From the NCBI GenBank assembly GCA_029777755.1, contig JAKORQ010000447.1, positions 1 through 7,824 on the forward strand: a stretch of DNA of 7,824 bases, given 5' to 3'. The notes under the pieces are model-generated. The model was not told where the DNA came from, made no database searches, and was given only the letters and a program-made list of their open reading frames with translations. Position numbers and translations under genes: made by a program. The DNA comes from Planctomycetota bacterium (GTDB lineage: Bacteria > Planctomycetota > Phycisphaerae > Tepidisphaerales > Tepidisphaeraceae). Every line of letters starts with the position of its first letter. Position 1 is the stretch's first letter. Below, in pieces: positions 1-6,499 of the stretch.

Positions 1-864
1 AACCTTTTGCTTGCACAGAGTTCCGGAACGCCCGAGCCCACCGCCTCCGCCGGGTTTGCCCTGGTGGTCCTGGTGCTGGCGACGATCTCGGCATACTTCA
101 TTGGCAAGCAAAAGCTCTATCGCCTTCCGGTCGTGCCTCGCGGTTCCGAAGAGCCTGGCGCCCTTGTCTTGGCGGCCGCAGGATTCACCGCATTTGCCAT
201 CTATCTGTCCACGCTGGCGCTGGTAGTTGAGTTTGCGGGGATCCCGCCGGAGCAGAGACACCAGCCCGAGGGGATGCGCACCATCACCATGCTGACGCCC
301 CTGGCGCAGCTTGTCACGGCCGGCGTAGTGATGGTGCTGCTGCGTCCGTACCTCCCGCGGGTATTCCACTGGGCAAGGACCCGGGTGCATGCGGTGCGTC
401 AGGCATTGGCGGGATACCTGCTGGCGATCCCCTGGGTGTTCCTGCTTAGCGCGATTGTCTCCATCATCGTCGAGCTGTTTGACCTGGACGCGAAGAAGTC
501 TCACCTGCTGTTTGAGATTTGGGCTGGTGAGGATTCAGGAGCGACTGTATTCAAGGCGGTGGCGCTCTTCTCAGCAATCATCGCCGCGCCGCTGGTGGAG
601 GAACTGGTATTTCGCGGGTTGATTCAGCGCCTGATGCATCGGCTCACAGGCAGCGGCGTGCTGGCGATTGTCGTGGCATCCGTGGTTTTTACCGCCATTC
701 ACTCCCCATGGACCACCTGGCCGCCGATCTTTGTGTTGTCGATGTTCCTGGGTTGGGCCTATTTCCGTTCCGGGAGCATCCTCGTGCCGATGCTCATGCA
801 CGCGATTTTCAATGGTCTACAGTTCGTGCTGTTCATGCTGGTGAGCGGCGGATCGGCCGCGTGA
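1..864 (+). CDS. CPBP family intramembrane metalloprotease (CAAX protease-like), probably 5'-truncated
   Basis: Polytopic membrane protein of the CPBP (Abi/CAAX protease) family. These are intramembrane glutamate-type proteases related to Rce1; in bacteria most have no known substrate. Numbering from the TTG at 7, all three family motifs are present: EExxxR (E198, E199, R203), FxxxH (F228, H232) and HxxxN (H265, N269). About seven or eight hydrophobic segments are visible, with the catalytic motifs in the C-terminal half, as usual. The frame is open to the window edge and there is no visible ribosome binding site before the TTG at 7, so the true start probably lies just outside; the residues at the edge (NLLLAQSS) look like the end of a short hydrophobic N-terminus. 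The last 48 bases overlap the 3' end of the opposite-strand gene. The family assignment is firm; the substrate is unknown. Confidence 0.92.
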   Translation, partial: NLLLAQSSGTPEPTASAGFALVVLVLATISAYFIGKQKLYRLPVVPRGSEEPGALVLAAAGFTAFAIYLSTLALVVEFAGIPPEQRHQPEGMRTITMLTPLAQLVTAGVVMVLLRPYLPRVFHWARTRVHAVRQALAGYLLAIPWVFLLSAIVSIIVELFDLDAKKSHLLFEIWAGEDSGATVFKAVALFSAIIAAPLVEELVFRGLIQRLMHRLTGSGVLAIVVASVVFTAIHSPWTTWPPIFVLSMFLGWAYFRSGSILVPMLMHAIFNGLQFVLFMLVSGGSAA

Positions 865-1179
865 GGCATACAGGTACGCTCCGGCCACCATCGTCCAGGT
901 AGGGAAGATGGAGAGCACTGGGATCGCCTCGGCGATGAACGCAGGCAGCAGCGGCCAGCGCGATCCCAGCAGCATCCACAGGATCATCGCGGTCAGCACA
1001 TCCACCAGGATCTGCACTGGCGGCAGTACGGTGAAGCTGATGGAGAGCAGGTCAGAAACGGCCGCCACCGCCAGGGCAGCCAGCGCCCTCTGCCGCGTGG
1101 GCGGCGGAAGCACCTTAGGCCAGAGTCCGCCAAGCGGCCGATCGTTGGGCGCCTGAGCTCGCTGAAGAGGGTTGTCCAT
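817..1179 (-). CDS. Small membrane protein of unknown function
   Basis: I do not recognise a named family. The product is about 120 residues: a polar, Pro/Arg-rich N-terminus of roughly 30 residues, then three hydrophobic stretches. These are around LAALAVAAVSDLL, a long one containing LPPVQILVDVLTAMILWMLL, and one around PVLSIFPTWTMVAGAYLY, followed by a polar His/Glu-rich tail. The pattern of a Val/Asp-containing helix, then a short RWPLLPAF segment, then an FPTW segment, reads like a genuine conserved small membrane protein and not a shadow, and the plus strand has no competing gene from 865 to 1314. The first ATG is at 1179. A TTG at 1221 would add 14 residues, but neither start has a good ribosome binding site. 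It overlaps the protease gene tail-to-tail by 48 bases and is divergent from the transporter gene. A role alongside the protease is possible but not shown. Confidence 0.62.
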   Translation of the reverse strand: MDNPLQRAQAPNDRPLGGLWPKVLPPPTRQRALAALAVAAVSDLLSISFTVLPPVQILVDVLTAMILWMLLGSRWPLLPAFIAEAIPVLSIFPTWTMVAGAYLYASRGRSAAHQHEQHEL

Positions 1180-1330
1180 CTGCCGTATGGTAGTGCACCA
1201 GTAGCCCGCTTGCCCGGGCAATTTCCATCAAACTTGCCATGCAGTGCGCATCTATCGCCCATGGCTATGGATGTGCGGCACGCGAAAATTGTGAGACTGC
1301 CGAGATCGTGACTGGTGGGTACCATCGTTC

Positions 1331-1337
1331 AGGGGGG
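1331..1337 (+). promoter_or_regulatory. Strong Shine-Dalgarno supporting a TTG start of the AI-2E family gene
   Basis: An AGGGGGG purine run ends four bases before the TTG at 1342. The upstream in-frame GTG at 1315 has no comparable purine tract at the right distance. This decides the start in favour of TTG 1342, which places the first hydrophobic segment close to the N-terminus, as expected for this family. Confidence 0.7.
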
Positions 1338-1341
1338 AAAC

Positions 1342-2529
1342 TTGACGCTGATCGCATCAGTCCAGAAGGCGGCTGTCTTCATCGCCATTGCCATAGGCAT
1401 TTACCTCATGCAATGGGGCAAGGCCTTCATCATGCCGGTGGTGCTGGCGCTGCTGCTTACCGATGTTCTCATGCCGGCCGTGGACTGGCTCAAGAGGAAG
1501 CGCTTCCCCAATGCGCTGGCTGTCACTGTTGTCACCTGCGCCAGCGGGGCGGTGGTGCTGGGGCTGATTCTCTTTTTATCGCAGCAGGTCTTTTCACTCG
1601 CAAGTGAGCTGCCCAATCATCGTGAGAATGTCATTGAGAAGGTCCGAAGTCTTCGCCCGGCCACCGAGGGGCCGTTCGCCCGCCTGATGGGCGTCTTCCA
1701 GGAGGTTTCCCGCGAGATCTCCCAGACGGATGCTCAGCTTAAGGAGCAAGACAGCCCGACCACCGAGCCGGTGCAGGTGGAGGTCGTCGGTCCGACCGCC
1801 GAGACAGCGCTGGTGGCCACCACGGTCTTCACGCCTGTGTTCATCGTGCTGGGAAATGCGGGCGTGGTGTTTGCGCTGATGTTTTTCTTCATGCTCGAGC
1901 ACGACCTGGTTACCCACCGCATGGCCTGGCTTATGCGACGGGGGAAGATGGGCGTCAGCCCGCAGACCATCGACGAAGCCTCGCGACGGGTGGGGCGGTA
2001 TCTGCGCATGCAACTGGTGGTGAACATCTGCTCCGGGCTGATGGTGGCAGGGGTCTGCTGGTACTTCGCCGTTCCCAGCCCAGCCCTGCTGGGAGCGGTG
2101 GCAGGGGCGTTGCGCTATATACCGTATGTCGGGCCGCTGCTGGGGATTACGCTCCCAACGCTGCTGGCGGTGGCAGCATTGCCCGGGTGGCAGCAGCCAA
2201 TCTTCGTGCTAGCGGCACTGCTGGTGGCCGAGCTGATCACCAACATGGTGCTGGAGCCGCTCCTGTATGGTTCGAGCACGGGGGTGTCGAGTGTTGGCGT
2301 GGTCGTGGTGGCATTCTTCTGGGGCTGGCTGTGGGGAGCGATGGGATTGCTGCTGGCCATGCCGGTGACGGTCTGGATCGTACTGGTGGGAAGGCATATC
2401 CCCGGGCTTCGCCCGCTGGCGGTGGTCCTCAGCTCTGAGTCGGCAGGGCTGATCGAAGGAGCGGAAGCTCGGCCGATGGACAAGGGAGACGCGCCGGTTA
2501 CGCCCAAGGAAACCGGCTGGGCGGAGTGA
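1342..2529 (+). CDS. AI-2E family transporter (PerM/TqsA-like, UPF0118)
   Basis: Integral membrane protein of the AI-2E transporter family, whose members include E. coli TqsA (autoinducer-2 export) and PerM, plus Na+/H+ antiporter-like members; the substrate here cannot be told from sequence. The length, 395 residues from the TTG start, is typical. Layout: two or three hydrophobic segments in the first 85 residues, a polar stretch at about 88-155 rich in Glu, Gln and Thr, then five or so hydrophobic segments. The family signature LRYIPYVGPLLG begins at residue 257. It is followed by the conserved EPLLYGSSTGVSS segment, the Gly/Trp-rich WGWLWGAMGLLLAMP helix and the VGRHIPGLRPLAVVL ending. A GTG at 1315 would add nine residues, but the ribosome binding site favours TTG. 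The gap upstream to the divergent small membrane protein gene, about 160 bases, should hold promoters for both, but I could not pick a convincing -35/-10 pair. The stop lies six bases from the convergent glycosyltransferase stop, with no clear terminator between them. Confidence 0.95.
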   Translation: MTLIASVQKAAVFIAIAIGIYLMQWGKAFIMPVVLALLLTDVLMPAVDWLKRKRFPNALAVTVVTCASGAVVLGLILFLSQQVFSLASELPNHRENVIEKVRSLRPATEGPFARLMGVFQEVSREISQTDAQLKEQDSPTTEPVQVEVVGPTAETALVATTVFTPVFIVLGNAGVVFALMFFFMLEHDLVTHRMAWLMRRGKMGVSPQTIDEASRRVGRYLRMQLVVNICSGLMVAGVCWYFAVPSPALLGAVAGALRYIPYVGPLLGITLPTLLAVAALPGWQQPIFVLAALLVAELITNMVLEPLLYGSSTGVSSVGVVVVAFFWGWLWGAMGLLLAMPVTVWIVLVGRHIPGLRPLAVVLSSESAGLIEGAEARPMDKGDAPVTPKETGWAE

Positions 2530-2535
2530 GCCTGG

Positions 2536-4032
2536 CTACTGCGTCTCGGTTGGTAGCTTGGTGAAGTGAATAGCCCATCCACCCTCGACGCGGAACTCGC
2601 CCAGGCGCCTGGCGGCCGTGTCGGCCGCCGCCAGCTCGTCGATGCCGTCGTCCAGTTCGCCATATGGCTCAAACTCGAGCACCATCCAGAAGGTCTGGTC
2701 GTCGGGCAACTCCTTGAAGGGGGGATGGACCGCCGACGCATCCTTCTTCCAGTAGCACAGGAACGGGTAATAACCGTTGCCCATGACGTAGATCTGGTCC
2801 TCGCCATTCCAGTGCTGCTCGAGGTACTGCGCCACTGGCCGAAGATGCTGGCGGGCGCGGGGAACAAACAGACGGTAAGCGGCCGGTATGGCCAGCCCCG
2901 CGACGACTATCAGAAGAACGGCCAGGAGCGCCTGTCGTCCTCTTTCCCAGCGGGACAGCATGCGAAATGCGGACGCAGCCCCAAACCCGCTCAGTAGGAG
3001 CAACCCCGGTACAAGAAACGTGGTCGCCCGCCCGTCCATGGGATATCGGCCGATCGTCGCGGCGGCCAGGCACAGCAGCGTTGGCAGCACCAGCGCCCCG
3101 GCCAAAAGCCTTTTCTGCGACATCCATAGCCCTCGCACGCCGGCCACGCATAGCGCCAGTATCACCACCCCGAAGGGCTTGGCCGCATAGTTGCATACAT
3201 CGTAGACCCTGCCGACCATCCATACCGGAGCGGTATACCACTCGCTAAGGTCCAACAGGCCATCATCCCAGTACTCGTAAAGCATCCCATACTGCTGATG
3301 GCGTATAGAGACGAGGTAAAGGATGCCAAACGAGATCACCGGCAGCAGGCAGATGATCGCGCAGCGCACGATACTCCCGGGCGTCGGCCTGTGCATCAGC
3401 CAGAAGCTCAGAGCCAGTCCCCCGAAGACGAACACCATTGTCTCGGAGAACCAGAGGATAGCGGCCGTCACCACCGCCAACAGCAGCAGACGCAGCCAGT
3501 GACGCGGTTGCTTCGCCGGCCAGATCCATATGGCAAGCAGCAGCGTGGTCGACATGGCGTCGCTGCTGTACTGCTTGAACTCCCCGGCATGGATGAGCAG
3601 CGTCGGGCCAAACGCCGCCAGCGTAGTCACCAACAGGGCAGCGCCCGGGGAAAGCAGCTTTCGCGCGAGCATAGCCAGCAGGAGCAATCCCACAACCGAG
3701 CAAAGCATCGGAAGCAGGCGCAGCGTGAACTCACTTTCGCCGGCGGCTTGGGTCAGCAGGTCGGCGAGGATCAGAAAAGCAGGGGGCGCTGTCTGTGCGA
3801 CATCCAGCGCCCCAATCAGTTCGCCCGGTGATCGGCGGATCACGTTGTAGACGAGGAACGACTCGTCATGCCAGTATGAGGTGCGCCAGAGGTACTGTAC
3901 CAGTCGGCACAGTACCCCGGCCGCCAATATCAGCGCAAAAAGTACCCCCTGGCGCGCAAGCAACCATTCCAGGCGTTGCCCCAATGGCAATCGTGGCAAA
4001 TTCTCATCCGCGCACGTTGTCTGCTGAGCCAT
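2536..4032 (-). CDS. Polytopic GT-C glycosyltransferase (family 39/ArnT/PMT-like)
   Basis: A 498-residue membrane protein resembling GT-C glycosyltransferases, which move a sugar from a polyprenyl-phosphate donor to an acceptor on the outer face of the membrane. After a polar N-terminus and the first hydrophobic segment (about 30-48) comes an acidic loop, W54-H55-D56-E57, where GT-C enzymes carry their catalytic or metal-binding Asp/Glu. Next is a QTAPPAF segment (80-86), matching the second conserved loop of family 39 relatives. About ten further hydrophobic segments follow, then a soluble C-terminal domain of roughly 110 residues (from around RARQHLRPV) with IYVMGNGYYP and FWMVLEFEPYGELDD stretches, likely periplasmic. 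The start ATG lies 25 bases after the mqnD stop, with a modest GGA about nine bases ahead, so it is probably cotranscribed with mqnD. Donor and acceptor (lipid, glycan or protein) cannot be inferred. There is no neighbouring polysaccharide or lipid A cluster. Confidence 0.83.
   Translation of the reverse strand: MAQQTTCADENLPRLPLGQRLEWLLARQGVLFALILAAGVLCRLVQYLWRTSYWHDESFLVYNVIRRSPGELIGALDVAQTAPPAFLILADLLTQAAGESEFTLRLLPMLCSVVGLLLLAMLARKLLSPGAALLVTTLAAFGPTLLIHAGEFKQYSSDAMSTTLLLAIWIWPAKQPRHWLRLLLLAVVTAAILWFSETMVFVFGGLALSFWLMHRPTPGSIVRCAIICLLPVISFGILYLVSIRHQQYGMLYEYWDDGLLDLSEWYTAPVWMVGRVYDVCNYAAKPFGVVILALCVAGVRGLWMSQKRLLAGALVLPTLLCLAAATIGRYPMDGRATTFLVPGLLLLSGFGAASAFRMLSRWERGRQALLAVLLIVVAGLAIPAAYRLFVPRARQHLRPVAQYLEQHWNGEDQIYVMGNGYYPFLCYWKKDASAVHPPFKELPDDQTFWMVLEFEPYGELDDGIDELAAADTAARRLGEFRVEGGWAIHFTKLPTETQ
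3891..3916. repeat. Perfect 8-bp inverted repeat inside the glycosyltransferase gene
   Basis: GGTACTGT (3891-3898) and ACAGTACC (3909-3916) are exact reverse complements separated by ten bases. It falls near the 5' end of the glycosyltransferase coding sequence, over the codons for the LVQYLWRT segment. It could form a hairpin in the mRNA about 115-140 bases after the start codon. There is no U-run, so it is not an intrinsic terminator. It may be chance. Confidence 0.5.
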
Positions 4033-4057
4033 GCGGTATGATCCGCTGGAGCTTCAA

Positions 4058-4924
4058 CTACTTGGCACGAATAAAATCAATCTTGCCGATGGCCGGCACT
4101 ATGCCTGCCTTGGCGCCTTCGCCCAGCAGCGTTTCGATCGCCGCCACGCCGCGGTCGCCATAGTCGAGCGTCCAGTGATTGACGTACATGCCGACGAACT
4201 TGTCGGCCATCTGCTTGTCGAGGTCGCGTCCGAACTGCAGTGCGTACTCCACTGCTTCCTTGCGATGGTCAAGGCTGAACTGGATCGACTGCTTGAGGAT
4301 ATCGGTGATCTCCTGCATGGCCGGCATGCCCAGGTCCTTGCGGATGCAGTTGCCACCCAGCGGTAGCGGCAGGCCGGTCTTCTCCTGCCACCAGATGCCC
4401 AGGTCGACGATCAGCTCAAGCCCCATGCTCTTATAGGTGAGCTGGCCCTCGTGAATTATCAGCCCGGCATCGGCCTTGCCATCCTTCACGTACTGAGGGA
4501 TCTGGTCGAACATGACGACCTCATAGTCGAACGCTTCGCCGGCCTTGCCGATGGCAAGCTGCAAGGCGAGAAACGCAGTGGTCATCTTGCCGGGGACGGC
4601 GATCTTCTTGCCCTTCAGCCAGGAGAGGTCGTGTTTCTCACGGGCGATCACCATCGGGCCATACCCGTCTCCCATCGACGAGCCGCAGCTGGTCAGGGCG
4701 TACTTGTCGGCCACGTACGGATACGCATGGATGGAGATGGCGGTGATCTCCATCTCACCATTGAGCGCCCGCTGGTTGAGCGTCTGGATGTCCTGGAGAA
4801 TGTGCTTGAAGCGGTATCGGCCAGTGGGGATCAGCTCCTTTGCCAGGCCGTAGAACATGAACGCATCATCAGGATCCGGCGAGTGCGCCAACTGCAGTAG
4901 CATAGTTTCCATAGGACTGGCCAT
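4058..4924 (-). CDS. mqnD: MqnD-family protein, 1,4-dihydroxy-6-naphthoate synthase (futalosine menaquinone pathway)
   Basis: Cytoplasmic enzyme of the futalosine route to menaquinone. MqnD converts cyclic dehypoxanthinyl futalosine to 1,4-dihydroxy-6-naphthoate. The protein has the periplasmic-binding-protein-like fold of the MqnA/MqnD family. Numbering from the ATG at 4924: N-terminal motif HSPDPDDAFMF at 14-24, then LQDIQTLN and an ITAISIHAYPYVADKYAL stretch, the glycine-rich GDGYGPMV segment, KKIAVPGKMTTAFL, and IIHEGQLTY with H158 at the position of the catalytic histidine of Thermus MqnD. The length of 288 residues fits the family. The start is uncertain: ATGs at 4924, 4912 and 4903 are all possible, and a GTG at 4981 would add 19 unlikely-looking residues. 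None has a strong ribosome binding site. Well-known MqnD proteins have SPCPNDT where this one has SPDPDDA, so a related PBP-fold role is a small possibility. No other mqn genes lie in the window. It follows der by 66 bases. Confidence 0.9.
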   Translation of the reverse strand: MASPMETMLLQLAHSPDPDDAFMFYGLAKELIPTGRYRFKHILQDIQTLNQRALNGEMEITAISIHAYPYVADKYALTSCGSSMGDGYGPMVIAREKHDLSWLKGKKIAVPGKMTTAFLALQLAIGKAGEAFDYEVVMFDQIPQYVKDGKADAGLIIHEGQLTYKSMGLELIVDLGIWWQEKTGLPLPLGGNCIRKDLGMPAMQEITDILKQSIQFSLDHRKEAVEYALQFGRDLDKQMADKFVGMYVNHWTLDYGDRGVAAIETLLGEGAKAGIVPAIGKIDFIRAK

Positions 4925-4990
4925 AGTGCGCCGAGCCGACGAAAATAACAAGCCATGGGGAAGCGCCTGCGAGTGCCACACGGGCGGACA

Positions 4991-6499
4991 TCACTTGCCT
5001 TTGCCGCGCGGATGACCCTTGCCAGTTTTCCCGGCCGGTCTCTTGCCTGCAGCGGGCTTGCCGGCGGGTGACTTGCCCCCAGCCGGTGCGCCGGAAGCAT
5101 CAGGCAGAATCTCCTCGCCGCGCTGCGAACGCGCCCGGAAGATCAGTTTGATCGGCACCTCCGGGTAGGGCAGCAGGTCGCGGAAGCGGTTGAGCATGAA
5201 ACGCTTGTAGTCATCGGTGACGTACGCCGGCTGGTTAACGAACAGCACGATCGTCGGCGGCGCCACGTCTGTCTGTGTGACGTAATACACCTTCAGCCGC
5301 CTTCCGGAGGGCGTGGGCACCATGCGCTCCGTGAGGATCTGCTGCACGGCGTCGTTAAGCTTGGCAGTGCTGACGCGCTCATTGGCCTGCTTGTACAGGT
5401 GCTGGGCGAAATCGAGCACCTTCTGCACGTTGCGTGATTCCTTTGCGGTGGTGAAGGCGATGGGGGCGTAGTCGAGCCAGGGCAGTTCCTTCTCCAGGTA
5501 TTCCGCGTACTCGTCCATGATGTCCTCATCGCGCAGCTCGTCGCCGCCCTTGCGCTGCTCGCGGATGGTCTTCATGGTCAGGTCCCACTTGTTCACCACC
5601 AGAACGACCGGCTTGTACTGCTCGGCTATGTACTGCCCGAGCTTGCGGTCCGGTTCCGACACCGGCTCGGTGCCGTCGATCAGCATCAGCACCACATCCG
5701 CCCGGCGCACGGAGCGCTGCGCCCGGTGGAAGGAGTAGAACTCGATGTCGTTGGTCATCATGTGGCGCTTCTTGCGCACGCCGGCCGTGTCGATCACCAC
5801 CAGCGTCTTGCCGTCCTTTTCGAAGCGCACGTCGATGGAGTCGCGGGTCGTCCCGGGCACTTCCGAGACAATCACCCGGTTGGGATCCCCCTCATAGAGC
5901 CCGGCGATGGCATTGACCATGGTGCTCTTGCCGGCGTTGCGCTTGCCGACGATCGCCACCAGCATCTCCGGGGCGGCAAGCTCCGTCGGGGCGCTGCTCA
6001 GGTCCATGTTGCGGATGATCGCCTGGCGGAGATTGGCAAGGTTTCGCCCGTTCATGGCCGACACGCCGATCGGCATGCCCATCCCCAGCCGGGCAAAATC
6101 CGCCAGGTGCAGGTCGAGCTTCTCGCCATCGTTCTTGTTGGCGATCAGGATCGTCTTCAGGCCCAGCCGGCGGATGAGAGAGGCGATCTGCTCGTCGGCC
6201 ACCGTCAGCCCCTGCTGGGCGTCCACCACGAACAGCACCAGGTCAGCCCGCCGCATGGCATGCTCGATCTGATCCTTGATGTGCTGCGCGAGGTTGTCCG
6301 GGTCATCAAAGCCGTAACCGCCGGTGTCCACCAGCTCGACATATCGGCCATCCAGCTCAAGCTGCGTGGCGATACGGTCGCGCGTCACTCCCGGCATGTC
6401 CTGCACGATGGAGATGAGCTTCCCCGCCAGCGCATTGAGCAGGCTGGACTTGCCGACATTGGGCCGGCCAACAATAGCAATAACGGGCATCTTGGGCAT
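4991..6499 (-). CDS. der: Ribosome biogenesis GTPase Der (EngA)
   Basis: Essential tandem GTPase that binds the 50S subunit and helps its late assembly. Numbering from the ATG at 6499 (502 residues). First G domain: P-loop GRPNVGKS at 11-18, GVTRD with T39, DTGG at 58-61, NKND at 121-124. Second G domain: P-loop GKRNAGKST with K191, then a GTTRDS switch I and a DTAG, and NKWD at 303-306. The KH-like domain follows (RMVPTPSGRRLKVYY through LPYPEVPIKLIFRAR). A tail of about 34 residues after position 469 is rich in Lys, Gly, Ala and Pro with PAGK-type units, making the protein longer than the usual 440-490. The ATGs at 6499 and 6490 both give a standard N-terminus; the frame stays open further upstream (ATG at 6529, TTG at 6571), but that extension is unlike Der. 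An AGGA lies rather far upstream of 6499. It is 92 bases downstream of glnS and same-strand. Confidence 0.98.
   Translation of the reverse strand: MPKMPVIAIVGRPNVGKSSLLNALAGKLISIVQDMPGVTRDRIATQLELDGRYVELVDTGGYGFDDPDNLAQHIKDQIEHAMRRADLVLFVVDAQQGLTVADEQIASLIRRLGLKTILIANKNDGEKLDLHLADFARLGMGMPIGVSAMNGRNLANLRQAIIRNMDLSSAPTELAAPEMLVAIVGKRNAGKSTMVNAIAGLYEGDPNRVIVSEVPGTTRDSIDVRFEKDGKTLVVIDTAGVRKKRHMMTNDIEFYSFHRAQRSVRRADVVLMLIDGTEPVSEPDRKLGQYIAEQYKPVVLVVNKWDLTMKTIREQRKGGDELRDEDIMDEYAEYLEKELPWLDYAPIAFTTAKESRNVQKVLDFAQHLYKQANERVSTAKLNDAVQQILTERMVPTPSGRRLKVYYVTQTDVAPPTIVLFVNQPAYVTDDYKRFMLNRFRDLLPYPEVPIKLIFRARSQRGEEILPDASGAPAGGKSPAGKPAAGKRPAGKTGKGHPRGKGK
5000..5095 (-). other. Low-complexity basic PAGK-repeat tail of Der
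   Basis: Codons 469 to about 500 of der encode a run made almost only of Gly, Lys, Ala, Pro and Arg, with the imperfect unit P-A-(A)-G-K occurring three times (SPAGK, PAAGK, RPAGK) and a GKGHPRGKGK end. It is strongly basic and expected to be disordered. Short basic C-termini are common in Der proteins and probably touch rRNA; this one is longer and more repetitive. Confidence 0.7.

Noticed and set aside
1234..1259. TTGCCA followed by TATCGC as a promoter for the transporter
   Set aside because: The spacer is only 13 bases, too short for a sigma-70 promoter, and the -10 match is poor.
993..1325. 110-codon minus-strand frame overlapping the small membrane protein gene
   Set aside because: Same strand, different frame; Arg/Cys/Trp-rich with no hydrophobic segments, while the alternative frame gives a coherent membrane protein.
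2535..2560. CTAC/GTAG inverted repeat as a terminator between the convergent genes
   Set aside because: Four-base stem, long loop, no U-run on either strand.
2115..2867. 250-codon minus-strand frame spanning the transporter-glycosyltransferase junction
   Set aside because: Ser/Thr/Pro/Arg-rich, low-complexity product that overlaps two well-supported genes; a shadow.
3298..3831. 177-codon plus-strand frame opposite the glycosyltransferase gene
   Set aside because: Gln/Arg/His-rich product typical of antisense reading of Leu/Ala-rich membrane helices; no family signal.
4925..4981. GTG at 4981 as the start of mqnD
   Set aside because: It adds 19 residues that are unlike MqnD N-termini, with no good ribosome binding site; the family usually begins a few residues before the HSP motif.
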